Positions 45,060 through 54,519 are shown, counted from the stretch's first letter. The stretch is 64,000 bases of DNA from DYRG01 sp041161065 (GCA_041161065.1 JBEAVE010000010.1:226138-290137); one strand, 5' to 3'. The notes: generated from the sequence alone by a model not told the origin. A program made the numbers and translations.

Positions 45060-46883
45060 ATGAAACGTCAACAAAAAATTCTTCCTAGTTTGATTGCTGG
45101 GATACTGGGAACGGCTATCAATTATTCCGCCACCGCCACCACGCTTGATGTTGTGGACACGGCGAGTGCAACTGCTAAAACCTACGCGAGCGAACTGTCT
45201 ACGCCCATTATCTCGATAAACGATGCCTTTGTGACCAAATTAGGGGCGGGCGTGCTCAGTGATTCAGATGCCGCCATCGCGCCGGGTGACACAAGTTATG
45301 TTCGCCTTGATTTCGACAACGCGACCGTCACCACAGATGCCAGCGTTGTATTAGGGGGTTACGGCGGCGCAGCTGGAGCGTCCCAAACCGGATTCATTTA
45401 TGATGCTAGTGTCGGCACAGCCGGCAGCCTTATCAACTACGGCACTGACGGCATCGGCGCGACAAGTTCGGGATATGCCACCGCGGGTGGGAAACAAACA
45501 ACTACTGGTTTTACGTTCTACAATGCTAGCGATACAACCTGCTTAGGGGCTGATAGCAAAGGCACGGGATTGGTTGGAACAGATGGGATCAAATTGGTAA
45601 GCCCCAGAATGGGCGAGATTAAAGAAGTTGTTTTCTCCCTAACAGAAGGGGGCACAGCCGCTACAACCACGCCGGGTACCGCAACCACCCGCGTATTGGC
45701 AGGGTGCCAGATTGGTTTCGTGATCAGTAAAGTCAAGGTAATTGATACGACGAAACCCGTTACGATGACCTATAGTTTGCACACTAATAACGTGAGTGCG
45801 AGTGCGCCGCTGACTGATCCGTTAAGCAAACCCATTGCGAAGAAAACGGGTATTCCTATCGCCAATTTTGGACCTGCGTTGAATTACAACTTAACAGCCC
45901 AAGATGCCGTGTCTGATGTTGCTGCGACACCTCCCTTCACCAAATTTAAAGCAGGGGCTAACGCAACTGAATACGCAGCCAATGTGGGCATGATCAAATT
46001 GGGCTTTAACACCGGTGTCGTCGGGGCAGGCGGAACAGCCGTTTCTGTATTGGCCGATTTAATGACCACATCGTCGAAACTTGATATCACGGGTGATTTT
46101 TCTAGTCTCGCTAGGAACGCGGGTAAGGTTTATTTATCCGGCAGCCCAACCTGCGGCACATCGAGCACCCTGTTGAGTAACGAGGTCTATAGCGTTCCTG
46201 CTTCCGCTTCTGTCGGTACGTCAATTGTGTCCTTGACCTTAACAAGTACAGGCGGTCTTGCTGCTAATGCTATGACGGGTTATCCTATGACGGGTTATCT
46301 CTGCTTGGAAGTTGCGAATGCGGGCTCGACGAGCGGAGAAATTGTTTCGACTGACTTGGGATACGCGGTTAAGTTCTCTCCCGCAAATGCTACCAATATC
46401 AAAACATTTAGCCCATATAACAACACGGCGGGTAAAATTGTCCGCAATGGTGCAGAGTTGGAAGCCCCTTATCTTTCCACTTCGGCTTCTTTCACCAATC
46501 GGATTCTCTTGACTAACTTTGGCACAGCTCCCGCGAAGTTTAGCGTTAAGTTCCAATCCGACGGTATCGCTGGAAGTAGTGCTGTAGCCCCTGTCCCACA
46601 ACCGGTGTTGGTCGCGACGGGCAACTCAGCAGGCAAGGCAGGTCGTCCTGCTTACGGAAATGCTAAGGGCGGTGCGGAAGGTGAAGTTCCCGCCAACTCG
46701 ATGTTGTTCATTAACGTCCCCGAGCAATTGGTTACTTTCTCATCAGGAAATCGTGGATCGGCTGTCTTTACTTTCCAAGCCGATAACAAGGATATCCAAG
46801 GCATCGTCCAAACCATTAACACAACTACGGGCGAAGTCACCTCTATTCCTATGTTGCGTAAAGGGGGCGGTAACGGTAACTAG
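45060..46883 (+). CDS. exported surface-type protein, tandem paralogue B
   Basis: This 607-residue protein is a diverged paralogue of the gene upstream. It has a signal peptide (1-26), a Ser/Thr/Ala/Gly-rich beta mature region and the same C-terminal module: KIVRNGAELEAPYLST, NRILLTNFGTAPAKF, VPANSMLFINVPEQL and IQGIVQTINTTTGEV. It also has a Gly-Asn-Lys-rich stretch near 540-560. AAGGAG at 45045-45050 precedes the ATG, and a strong terminator follows. The two may form one extracellular structure such as a surface layer or sheath; that is inference from composition and expression signals. Confidence 0.8.
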   Translation: MKRQQKILPSLIAGILGTAINYSATATTLDVVDTASATAKTYASELSTPIISINDAFVTKLGAGVLSDSDAAIAPGDTSYVRLDFDNATVTTDASVVLGGYGGAAGASQTGFIYDASVGTAGSLINYGTDGIGATSSGYATAGGKQTTTGFTFYNASDTTCLGADSKGTGLVGTDGIKLVSPRMGEIKEVVFSLTEGGTAATTTPGTATTRVLAGCQIGFVISKVKVIDTTKPVTMTYSLHTNNVSASAPLTDPLSKPIAKKTGIPIANFGPALNYNLTAQDAVSDVAATPPFTKFKAGANATEYAANVGMIKLGFNTGVVGAGGTAVSVLADLMTTSSKLDITGDFSSLARNAGKVYLSGSPTCGTSSTLLSNEVYSVPASASVGTSIVSLTLTSTGGLAANAMTGYPMTGYLCLEVANAGSTSGEIVSTDLGYAVKFSPANATNIKTFSPYNNTAGKIVRNGAELEAPYLSTSASFTNRILLTNFGTAPAKFSVKFQSDGIAGSSAVAPVPQPVLVATGNSAGKAGRPAYGNAKGGAEGEVPANSMLFINVPEQLVTFSSGNRGSAVFTFQADNKDIQGIVQTINTTTGEVTSIPMLRKGGGNGN

Positions 46884-46911
46884 TCCTAAGCGACTGTAAC
46901 CGCGCTCAAAT

Positions 46912-46937
46912 AAAGGGGGGAGAAATCCTCCCTTTTT
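46912..46937 (+). terminator. strong rho-independent terminator
   Basis: A 10-bp stem (AAAGGGGGGA / TCCTCCCTTT, one G-U) closed by a GAAA tetraloop is followed by T residues. It ends the exported-protein transcript, 29 bp after the second stop. Confidence 0.9.
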
Positions 46938-46962
46938 CTATTTTAATTTTTGAGAAAAAACG

Positions 46963-47514
46963 ATGGCAAAACAACACTGTATCCACCCATCTTGCATTAT
47001 CGATATGCCAGAGAAAATGCAGCTTGGCGATCACGTTCACATCGGAAAAGACACCGAAATTCAGGCGGCAGGTGGTTTAAAAATCGGAAACAATGTCGTA
47101 ATTTCCTACCATTGCGTATTGTGGACAATTGATCACAATTACGAAGGCGATTTATTACCCTACGATCATGCCCGTTTGCGCAAACCAATTGTGATTGAGG
47201 ATAATGTGTGGATTGGGCGCAATTCACTCGTGCGCGGCGGCGTGACCATCGGCGAGGGCGCGGTGATCGCAATGGGCAGCGTGGTGGTCAAAGATGTGCC
47301 ACCGTTGGCGTTAGTCGGCGGAAATCCCGCGCGGATTCTCAAATTTCGAGACGCTGAACGTTATCACCGTTTAAAATCTGAGAAAAAAAGCCTCTGGACA
47401 ACCGACGGAAACTGCGGCGCGTGCGATGTCGAAAAATTTTATTTCACCAATCCACCCCTTTCAAATCCCTCTTGGTGGAAGAAAATCCGCACTTTTTTTA
47501 GAAAAACTGTTTAA
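46963..47514 (+). CDS. hexapeptide-repeat acyltransferase
   Basis: The 183-residue left-handed beta-helix protein shows successive hexapeptide turns (IDMPEKMQLGDHVHIGK; GLKIGNNVVISYHC; IVIEDNVWIGRNSLV; VTIGEGAVIAMGSVVVKDVP) and the catalytic histidine region TIDHNYEGD. It resembles O-acetyltransferases of the WbbJ/maltose acetyltransferase group that modify sugars of capsule, LPS or exopolysaccharide. It lies right after the exported-protein pair, but beyond a terminator, so it is a separate unit. The substrate is unknown. Confidence 0.9.
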   Translation: MAKQHCIHPSCIIDMPEKMQLGDHVHIGKDTEIQAAGGLKIGNNVVISYHCVLWTIDHNYEGDLLPYDHARLRKPIVIEDNVWIGRNSLVRGGVTIGEGAVIAMGSVVVKDVPPLALVGGNPARILKFRDAERYHRLKSEKKSLWTTDGNCGACDVEKFYFTNPPLSNPSWWKKIRTFFRKTV

Positions 47515-47531
47515 ACACCGCTCGTAAAGGC

Positions 47532-50435
47532 TTACCAATTGTTCTGTTGAATATCCGAAAATCCCGCCGTTTGAAATAGCTTATCTTCTAACAAAACGGT
47601 TTGATTAGCATGATTACAATTAGTTATGGTTTTCAAAGGCGTTAATTGCGTTGTTTCTAATCGATAAACCGTGCAATTTGAATTCGCTGAATAATAAGGC
47701 ATCGCATAATCAACCGCCGCCATAGAATAATTAACACCATAATAGTATTCATTTGCCAATAAAGCCGTTTGATTTGCAATCCCAATGACGCGCATTTTTT
47801 CTTTCAACGACCAACGATTTTCTATTTGTAAATGGTTTTGTTTAACAACCACTTTCAATAAAGAAAACTCGGCAATTTGGGGAGCAAAACTTTCACTCGT
47901 GCTACGCATCAAAGTCGGGTAATAATAAATATCTCCTTTATTACAAATAAGGTACAGTGCATTATCCGCCAACAAATAATGATCAATCCGACAATCCAAT
48001 GTTAAACTATCAACTAATTTCGCACGTTGTTCATCAAAATTCAATAAGTTCAAACGGGGATTATTTGAATATTGATTTTCTTGAGAAATGATTAAATTCT
48101 CTTTAACAACAATGGGTTGTCCCGCAGAATTAATGGATTTTTTAGCAACCATTTTTCCTTGTTCCAATTGCCAATAATTTAATGTCCAAAGAGAAGAAGT
48201 TTGCGACGATCTTATTTCATTATTAACACCAAGCAAAGGTTGAATATCTAAATACTGTTGCTCAGATAAATAAAACCGTTCATTATCCACAAAGTAATTT
48301 GAAAACCACCGATTGGTACTTGAATCTAATGTTTGCGCAGGAAAAAGCTGTTTTTTCTCCATATCAAAAACCTGAATGCTTAATGGATTTTGATTAAAAA
48401 AGATCGCTAATTTTCCATTTGTTTCAACAAAGCTATAATTGCGCGACAAAGACCATGTTTGTAAGGGTTTAGAAAGGTTGGTTTGTTCAAAGAGATATAA
48501 TCTATAGAAACCACTTTTTCCTTGCGCCGCTGCCATTAAACCCGTTGGACTTTTTACTAACCATTGTAATTGACGAGCAAGTTCTAATTCGCCGAGTAAT
48601 TTTGGAGCATTGTTATTGATGTCTGCTGTAAAGAAAACCTGATCACTTAAAATCCCCAGTTTCTCTTGATCTAGCAATAAACTGCGTTGCGGCAACAAAG
48701 GTAATTCCAACAACCCCGCATCTTCCAATTTATCGTGAGGAAACCGCAATATTTGCAAATAACTATTTTGATCGTTATACCAACTTTCCAAAGGAAATGC
48801 AGCAACGTGTTGCTCCCAATCTAGCAATAACGCTCTTTCATCAGAAGTTGCTTGTGAATAACTATAGGAAGTTTTACCAAATAATGGCGTTATTTTATTA
48901 ATAAGTTTCAAATCCGTTGCACTATTCACATCAAATAAACTAGCAGAAACCCGCCGCGCCCAACTTTCTCCATTAGCTAATTGATCATCAAATCCAATTG
49001 CAAATAACCGATTTTGATTAAAAAACATTAGTTCTGACCAACCAGGAACAACTAACTCTCCTTTAATCGTTGGTTCTTTAGGATTGCTCAAATCAATTGC
49101 CCACAACGGGTCTTTACGTTGATATGTTACAACATACGCCATATCATTGACAAAACGGGTTGCAAAAAGGGCTTCATTCGGAGCAATTTTCTCAACTTTT
49201 CCAATCAATGGTAAATCGAGTTTGCTCAAATCATAAATCGCCAAAGTGCTCCCTTGTGCATTATTAAAACGCGGTCCAAAAACCAATCGCAATTGCGCAT
49301 TCTGAACGTTCAAATGAAACTCGCTAGGAATTTGTCCAGAAACCTTAATTTGCCCAATTGAAGTGAGAGGTTTTGTTTGGCTTAAATCAAACACCGTTAC
49401 AACACTGTTGTTCCAATCTTGAGAATCCTGATTTGCAATCACTAAATAATCGGGAAAAATCGCAATTTTTGGATCATAACCTTGTAATGTTGTACTATCA
49501 ATGGTGCTCAAATGTCCAAATGAATCCACTAATGTTGCATTTAATTGTAATTGTGTGCCATTTTGATTATAACTTTGATTAACGCTAAAAATCACATCAT
49601 TACGTCGCCGTGATTGCAAAAAACGCCCATCAATTATTTGTTCAGAAACAGGCATTAATTGATCTGTAGAAAACACTGTTAAACGGGTTTTTTCTTCTTC
49701 TTCCTGCATCAAAAGATAGAAATTATTAATCGCGTAAATTTCTTTCGGATTACCTTTCAACGTTGTTTCTGTTTTCAGTTTAGGAACATTCACGTTAGAA
49801 ACATCGATAATTTGAAATTTATTGGCGGCACTATTTGCAAATAAAATATTATGATTTTCTCTCCGAAAAATATCGGGTTTCTCAGTGGTTGTTGTGGAAG
49901 AACTTGTATCTGTTTTGTTTTGGGTAGTGGTTTCTGTTGCACTCGGAGCAGCAGCAAAGACAGTCGTTCCCCCGTCCAACAGATTATTTTGTTGTTTGGT
50001 TAAGAAAAAAGTTTGATTGGGCAACCGTTCATACGCCGCTTGAGTACTTAAAGGTAAAATAGCCCCGTTTCTCCATTTTTCCATTTCTAAAACATTGGTA
50101 TTATTTGGCACATCAACAAATGCTAAGAAACAACGATGTTCTGTTGGACAAACGGCTGGAATAGTTGCGGCAGGAAATGTATCAAATATTGGAATATCGA
50201 CAGGCGTTTCAAATGCAGGTTCTAAGGTATTTTGCCAACCCTTTGTTACCGAAAAACTGAGCAATTTATCAGCATCTAAATCAAACCATGCCAAATAGAC
50301 ATTGGCTTGAGAAATTGCCTTTGTATTTTTTAACCAAATCATTTGAGTATTTTCGACAGGGTTTAGTGTTATATCCCACGCAAATACTTGATAATTCCAC
50401 AAACTAATCCATAATAAAAAAAGCAAGCGTTTCAT
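47532..50435 (-). CDS. secreted beta-propeller protein
   Basis: The 967-residue protein has a signal peptide (1-19). Its mature chain has repeated blades with patterns such as NSVVTVFDLSQTKPLTSIG, LRLVFGPRFNNAQGSTLAIYDLS and MAYVVTYQRKDPLWAIDLSNPKEP. These match the Beta_propel (C-terminal beta propeller) family of secreted proteins in archaea and bacteria. A Ser/Thr-rich stretch occurs near residue 165-190. It lies 3 bp after a DUF928 gene in one transcript and extends almost to the convergent acyltransferase. Function unknown; binding or adhesion is likely for propellers. Confidence 0.8.
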   Translation of the reverse strand: MKRLLFLLWISLWNYQVFAWDITLNPVENTQMIWLKNTKAISQANVYLAWFDLDADKLLSFSVTKGWQNTLEPAFETPVDIPIFDTFPAATIPAVCPTEHRCFLAFVDVPNNTNVLEMEKWRNGAILPLSTQAAYERLPNQTFFLTKQQNNLLDGGTTVFAAAPSATETTTQNKTDTSSSTTTTEKPDIFRRENHNILFANSAANKFQIIDVSNVNVPKLKTETTLKGNPKEIYAINNFYLLMQEEEEKTRLTVFSTDQLMPVSEQIIDGRFLQSRRRNDVIFSVNQSYNQNGTQLQLNATLVDSFGHLSTIDSTTLQGYDPKIAIFPDYLVIANQDSQDWNNSVVTVFDLSQTKPLTSIGQIKVSGQIPSEFHLNVQNAQLRLVFGPRFNNAQGSTLAIYDLSKLDLPLIGKVEKIAPNEALFATRFVNDMAYVVTYQRKDPLWAIDLSNPKEPTIKGELVVPGWSELMFFNQNRLFAIGFDDQLANGESWARRVSASLFDVNSATDLKLINKITPLFGKTSYSYSQATSDERALLLDWEQHVAAFPLESWYNDQNSYLQILRFPHDKLEDAGLLELPLLPQRSLLLDQEKLGILSDQVFFTADINNNAPKLLGELELARQLQWLVKSPTGLMAAAQGKSGFYRLYLFEQTNLSKPLQTWSLSRNYSFVETNGKLAIFFNQNPLSIQVFDMEKKQLFPAQTLDSSTNRWFSNYFVDNERFYLSEQQYLDIQPLLGVNNEIRSSQTSSLWTLNYWQLEQGKMVAKKSINSAGQPIVVKENLIISQENQYSNNPRLNLLNFDEQRAKLVDSLTLDCRIDHYLLADNALYLICNKGDIYYYPTLMRSTSESFAPQIAEFSLLKVVVKQNHLQIENRWSLKEKMRVIGIANQTALLANEYYYGVNYSMAAVDYAMPYYSANSNCTVYRLETTQLTPLKTITNCNHANQTVLLEDKLFQTAGFSDIQQNNW

Positions 50436-50438
50436 TGT

Positions 50439-51086
50439 TTATTCCTCTGCTGAGAAAGGTGGTAATTCTTCTTGTCTAAAAATACTTTTGCGAAGTGTTT
50501 TTAAAGCATCATCGCTTGGATTTTTAGCAATTTCCTCTGATAATTTCATAATAGCATCATACCAAACACCGCACTTTGCATAAGCAACATACATTTGAGA
50601 AAAGTTGCTTAAACATTGTTGCAAATTATCGCTTTTGTCGACGTATTTAATTAAACCACTCGTTAAAACATCTTCATTACGATTTTTAGGATTTTTAATT
50701 AAAGCAATGAACCATTCATAAGACTGGTTTTTCTTTAGTACAATTCCTTCATTTTGTAAAGAGAAACTGTGCACGCCAGCTCTATCAATATTGAAACGTT
50801 TTTCAAATAGGGGTTGTTCTTTATCTGGACTAAACATACTGATTTCAATTTGATATTTGACGGGTTTCTCAATTGCCCAAAACAATGTTGGGGAAGGTTG
50901 CAATGTGTAACCTATTGTAAGTGGAGCAATAACAGTGATTGTTGGGATTGCATCGCCGATGCCGCGCGCGCCGCCGCCCACTCGTCGAGTAACGGGTGCG
51001 CCCACTTCGGGCGGGTTGTAATCGGGTTCTGCAAACAATGGCGGGCTCAAAAAAACAACCATTGCAACAACGATAAAATATTTCAT
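50439..51086 (-). CDS. DUF928 exported protein
   Basis: The 215-residue product has a signal peptide (1-19), then the DUF928 start YNPPEVGAPVTRRVGGGARG, noted here as PPEVGAP...GGGARG. The core has LTPL-like IAPLTIGYTLQPSPTLFWAIE and the YEWFIALIKNPKNRNEDVL block, given in part. DUF928 genes are known from cyanobacteria and filamentous gammaproteobacteria, often near CHASE2 or TPR genes; no function is established. It overlaps the start region of the beta-propeller gene by a 3-bp gap and is divergent from trmL. Confidence 0.82.
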   Translation of the reverse strand: MKYFIVVAMVVFLSPPLFAEPDYNPPEVGAPVTRRVGGGARGIGDAIPTITVIAPLTIGYTLQPSPTLFWAIEKPVKYQIEISMFSPDKEQPLFEKRFNIDRAGVHSFSLQNEGIVLKKNQSYEWFIALIKNPKNRNEDVLTSGLIKYVDKSDNLQQCLSNFSQMYVAYAKCGVWYDAIMKLSEEIAKNPSDDALKTLRKSIFRQEELPPFSAEE

Positions 51087-51189
51087 GATTTATTTCTCCA
51101 AAACGGTTTATTCTTTACCTTAATAGTGTAGCAAAAATAAAAGAAATCGGTAAAATATCCGACTTCATGCGTTATTTTGGCGACAAACG

Positions 51190-51645
51190 ATGTTTCATTG
51201 TGCACTTTATCAACCAGAAATCCCCCCAAATACGGGAAATATCATACGCTTATGTGCAAATGCGGGCGTGCAACTACATTTAATTCACCCATTAGGGTTT
51301 TGTTTAGATGATAAAAGGTTGCGCCGCGCGGGTTTAGATTATCACGAATTTGCTCACATTCAAGAGCATCTTTCTTTAGATGATTTCCTCGATAAATTAC
51401 AACCCAAACGTGTATTTGCGTGCTCAACAAAAGGGACGGTTTTCTATCATCAAATTGCTTATCAACAAGATGATGTTTTTTTATTTGGTCCAGAAACACG
51501 TGGTTTGCCAAAAACATTTTTAGATTCTTTACCGCCAGAAACCGTCATTAAAATCCCCATGCAGAAAGAAAGTCGTAGCCTAAATTTAGCTAATTCTGCC
51601 TCGATTATTCTTTATGAAGCATGGCGACAATTCGATTTCAAATAA
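51190..51645 (+). CDS. trmL: tRNA (cytidine/uridine-34-2'-O)-methyltransferase
   Basis: TrmL methylates the ribose of wobble position 34 in tRNA-Leu isoacceptors. The SPOUT fold shows QPEIPPNTGNIIRLCAN near the start, the knot motif LFGPETRGLP at about 98-107 and the cofactor loop IPMQKESRSLNLANSASI. The length of 151 residues is normal. It overlaps none; tmk starts 14 bp after its stop. Confidence 0.95.
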   Translation: MFHCALYQPEIPPNTGNIIRLCANAGVQLHLIHPLGFCLDDKRLRRAGLDYHEFAHIQEHLSLDDFLDKLQPKRVFACSTKGTVFYHQIAYQQDDVFLFGPETRGLPKTFLDSLPPETVIKIPMQKESRSLNLANSASIILYEAWRQFDFK

Positions 51646-51658
51646 AACAAGGTTTATT

Positions 51659-52258
51659 ATGTTTATTACATTGGAAGGTATCGAGGGTGCAGGTAAAAGT
51701 ACTGCTGCCCAGTTTATAATCACTTTTTTAGAGAAAAATAGCATCAGTTGTTTATTAACTCGAGAACCAGGTGGAACAGAGATTGGAGAAACCCTCAGAG
51801 AACAACTTTTACATTACAAAATGCACAGCGATACGGAATTGTTACTTATGTTTGCGGCGCGCGCCGAACATTGGCATCATAAAATCAAACCTGCATTAGA
51901 AAATAAACAGTGGGTAATTTGTGATCGTTATATTGATTCGAGTTATGCGTATCAAGGGGCGGGGCGCGGCATTGCTTTAGAGAAAATTACACAATTAGAA
52001 ACCACTTTTTTTAAAGAAGCGCAACCCAATTTAACCTTTTTATTTGATTTGTCTCCAGAAATCGGTTTGCAACGTGCCCAGAAACGTGGACAATTAAACC
52101 GTTTTGAGAAAGAAACCTTAGCATTTCATCAGCGAATTCGCAACGGTTATTTACAGCGCGCAAATGAAAATCCACTACGCTTTCAAATCATCGATGCAAA
52201 TGAATCATTTGAACAAATCCAACAAACGCTGAAAAAACGGCTTTCTTTGCATTTGTAA
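51659..52258 (+). CDS. tmk: thymidylate kinase
   Basis: Tmk phosphorylates dTMP to dTDP for DNA synthesis. P-loop EGIEGAGKSTAAQF is at about 6-19, with TREPGGTEIGE and the DRYIDSSYAYQGAGRGI block after it. ATG 51659 gives 199 residues, close to the E. coli 213; an upstream in-frame start at 51614 would lie inside trmL. holB and yceG, frequent partners, are missing. The 3' end overlaps the convergent PIG-L gene by 54 bp. Confidence 0.96.
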   Translation: MFITLEGIEGAGKSTAAQFIITFLEKNSISCLLTREPGGTEIGETLREQLLHYKMHSDTELLLMFAARAEHWHHKIKPALENKQWVICDRYIDSSYAYQGAGRGIALEKITQLETTFFKEAQPNLTFLFDLSPEIGLQRAQKRGQLNRFEKETLAFHQRIRNGYLQRANENPLRFQIIDANESFEQIQQTLKKRLSLHL

Positions 52259-52978
52259 AAGAGTTTGGTGAGTTTTACCAAATCGTAACAACGGTTTTTT
52301 TTGTAATGTTTCACCAGAAATCGAATAAAACCCTTCCGCTGCTTTTACATTTGCAGGCAATGTATAAGTTCTATAAATGTTCAATGACTCAATAATGTTA
52401 ATATAATCATTAAGTTGATTTTGACTTTCAAAGCATTCCATTGCGCGCCGTTTTTGAGATTTCAAATGCGTTATATCCAATAAAAAGTTAGGATACAAAG
52501 GCACGCCAATTTCATACATCATTAACGTTGTTTGCGTTGTAATAACCGCTTCAATAGCAATCTTTGCAAGCGCAATATGATCGGGGTGAATTTCAAAAAC
52601 GGAGGGTGCATAAATCAATGTTGCTTGGCTTTTTCTAATCGCTTGAACAGCTAATTTTACAGTTGATTTGTTATAAAGTAATTCTCGATCTGAGAAACCC
52701 CAATATTGCAAATCTTGATACCCTAAAAAGGTTGCTGCACATTGGCTTTCTTGATAACGTTTTGCAATGTATTGTTGTTTGGCGTTGTCATCAAGATGTG
52801 AAATCGCAGCATGACCGTCCGTTGCAATAACAACAGAAACCCCATCACCTTGAGCAAGATGTTGAATAATTGCTCCCGCACAACCAAATATTTCATCATC
52901 AGGGTGAGGCGCAAAAATCAAAACAGTTGCTTTAGGGGGATAGGTTTCTGCGTGGTAAGGAATGTAATCTTGTTCCAT
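52205..52978 (-). CDS. PIG-L/LmbE family deacetylase
   Basis: Zinc-dependent N-acetylglucosamine deacetylase family, 257 residues. The zinc motif is FAPHPDDEIFGCAGAI at about 22-37, and the third ligand is in EIHPDHIALA near 139. Such enzymes deacetylate GlcNAc-containing substrates in lipid, glycan or small-thiol pathways. It follows two membrane-protein genes in the same direction (7-bp gap), and probably acts with them at the membrane; that is inference. The substrate is unknown. Confidence 0.88.
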   Translation of the reverse strand: MEQDYIPYHAETYPPKATVLIFAPHPDDEIFGCAGAIIQHLAQGDGVSVVIATDGHAAISHLDDNAKQQYIAKRYQESQCAATFLGYQDLQYWGFSDRELLYNKSTVKLAVQAIRKSQATLIYAPSVFEIHPDHIALAKIAIEAVITTQTTLMMYEIGVPLYPNFLLDITHLKSQKRRAMECFESQNQLNDYINIIESLNIYRTYTLPANVKAAEGFYSISGETLQKKPLLRFGKTHQTLLQMQRKPFFQRLLDLFK

Positions 52979-52985
52979 GGTTGTT

Positions 52986-53690
52986 TTATCGAGATTTATC
53001 TAAGGATTCAAACCAGTGATGCAAAAAGAATTTCTTTTCAGTTGTTAGTAAATATTCTTCCTGCCCTAAAATAGGTCGTAATGTTGTCGACATTTGCAAT
53101 AATGTAATAATAAAAATCACGAGCCAAAATTTAACAAGAGAAACATCTTTGCTCCCCATTTGCACTAAACCTTTTGCAAGATAATCTAAACTAAAATACA
53201 AACTACCTAACCAAAGAATTAAATGAATCAATCCCATAAAAGGGAGCGTTTGAATAGAAAAGGTAAAAATAAAAGCAACGGGTGCAAATCCTAAAAGCAA
53301 AATAGCGGTTAATGCAATGCTGCTAATTAAAAGAATCCCGATTTGTGCGGGGCGTAAATCTGCACCACTTAAAGCCACTAAAATATATAAACTCGGATAA
53401 CACAGCAACGCAGTTAAAACTGTCCCCACAATGATTTTAATGGGTGAGGCAACCCATTGAATATTACCAGAAAAACTCCCTATAATTAGCCCATAAACCA
53501 ATAATCCCATTAAAGAAATAAAAGCTAATTTCAGGCTATTGTTGAAAGAAAATTCATCAGTTTGAATGTGATGAAAAAAAGAACGCGGTCTTTTGAGCAA
53601 CGCATCGACCAATTGCATTACAGTCGCGTATTGAGACAGTTTGTGGATTAGCGTTTCTTCGGGATTTGTTTCAACAGTTTCATTGTGCAT
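52986..53690 (-). CDS. polytopic membrane protein, FAP/LRPxxG pair member 2
   Basis: The 234-residue protein has about five transmembrane helices after a soluble N-terminus of about 50 residues. It aligns over its length with the gene just upstream: shared features are YG...G near helix 1, a GAD/GAS-RxxQ segment, GFAP (GAFAP in the other) and a C-terminal LRPILG before a short tail. A Yip1-like fold is possible but I cannot assign it. It starts 1 bp before the end of the paralogue and ends 7 bp before the PIG-L gene. Confidence 0.72.
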   Translation of the reverse strand: MHNETVETNPEETLIHKLSQYATVMQLVDALLKRPRSFFHHIQTDEFSFNNSLKLAFISLMGLLVYGLIIGSFSGNIQWVASPIKIIVGTVLTALLCYPSLYILVALSGADLRPAQIGILLISSIALTAILLLGFAPVAFIFTFSIQTLPFMGLIHLILWLGSLYFSLDYLAKGLVQMGSKDVSLVKFWLVIFIITLLQMSTTLRPILGQEEYLLTTEKKFFLHHWFESLDKSR

Positions 53691-53691
53691 A

Positions 53692-54384
53692 TTAAGCTCC
53701 CATGTAATTGATTACAATGTAGAAAATGGCTTCATAAAAACTACCATCAAAAGGATTGTCGCGTAAAAACTTAACAACCAAATGAGGAGAACCAAAAAAA
53801 GGGCGTAAATTCCAAGAAAGTTGTGCGCCTAGAAACAAATTAACTATTAACCAAGCAATCAAAATTTGTTTAGCTTTCAATGCGTCCTGACAAATATAAA
53901 CCAATAAACGATACAACTGACTATTTGCAATCAAACCCGCAAAGATAATTAAAACAACATTTGTGAGCAAATACAAATCATAACCTAAGGTTTGAGAAAG
54001 GCTACCCATTGCAGGTAAATGCCAAACTAGAAACCAACTTAATGGTGCAAATGCTCCCAAAATAATTGCTAATAACGCATAACTCATTAAAATCGCCAAT
54101 AAACTCTGGCGAAAAGAAATTGATGCACCTAATAATTGCGCTAACATACCGTTTATTAAGGCATTTCCTAATGCTGTCAAACCTAATAAGAGAGGAAATT
54201 TTATTGCAACATAAAATGCTTGTAGTGGATCGCGCCAAACCCCAAGAGAAGCTCCATACATTGCGCCACCCATTATCAATAATCCTAGACTTATCAATAG
54301 GTAACGTTTTTCATCGTGCAGCCAAGCGGCAAGAACTTCTACCCGTGCTTGACATAATTGGCGAATGGCAATTTCCCAGTGCAT
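53692..54384 (-). CDS. polytopic membrane protein, FAP/LRPxxG pair member 1
   Basis: The 230-residue protein has five or so transmembrane helices from about residue 28. Conserved features shared with the next gene are MYGASLG, a GASISFRQ segment, GAFAP and a C-terminal QLSWNLRPFFG, after which a soluble tail follows. It is the first gene of a three-gene unit with the paralogue and the PIG-L deacetylase. No known family can be named with confidence. A transporter, scaffold or channel is possible. Confidence 0.72.
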   Translation of the reverse strand: MHWEIAIRQLCQARVEVLAAWLHDEKRYLLISLGLLIMGGAMYGASLGVWRDPLQAFYVAIKFPLLLGLTALGNALINGMLAQLLGASISFRQSLLAILMSYALLAIILGAFAPLSWFLVWHLPAMGSLSQTLGYDLYLLTNVVLIIFAGLIANSQLYRLLVYICQDALKAKQILIAWLIVNLFLGAQLSWNLRPFFGSPHLVVKFLRDNPFDGSFYEAIFYIVINYMGA

Positions 54385-54519
54385 TTTGCTAAACCACGCC
54401 GCTCATTATTTGAAATAAGTTTAGTGTATCAAATAGCGATTAGTTTTTTCAAAAAATTTTACAACTTCCCCTGTTTTGATTATCATAATAAAATAAATAA
54501 CCGAAAGGAAAATTTGGTA

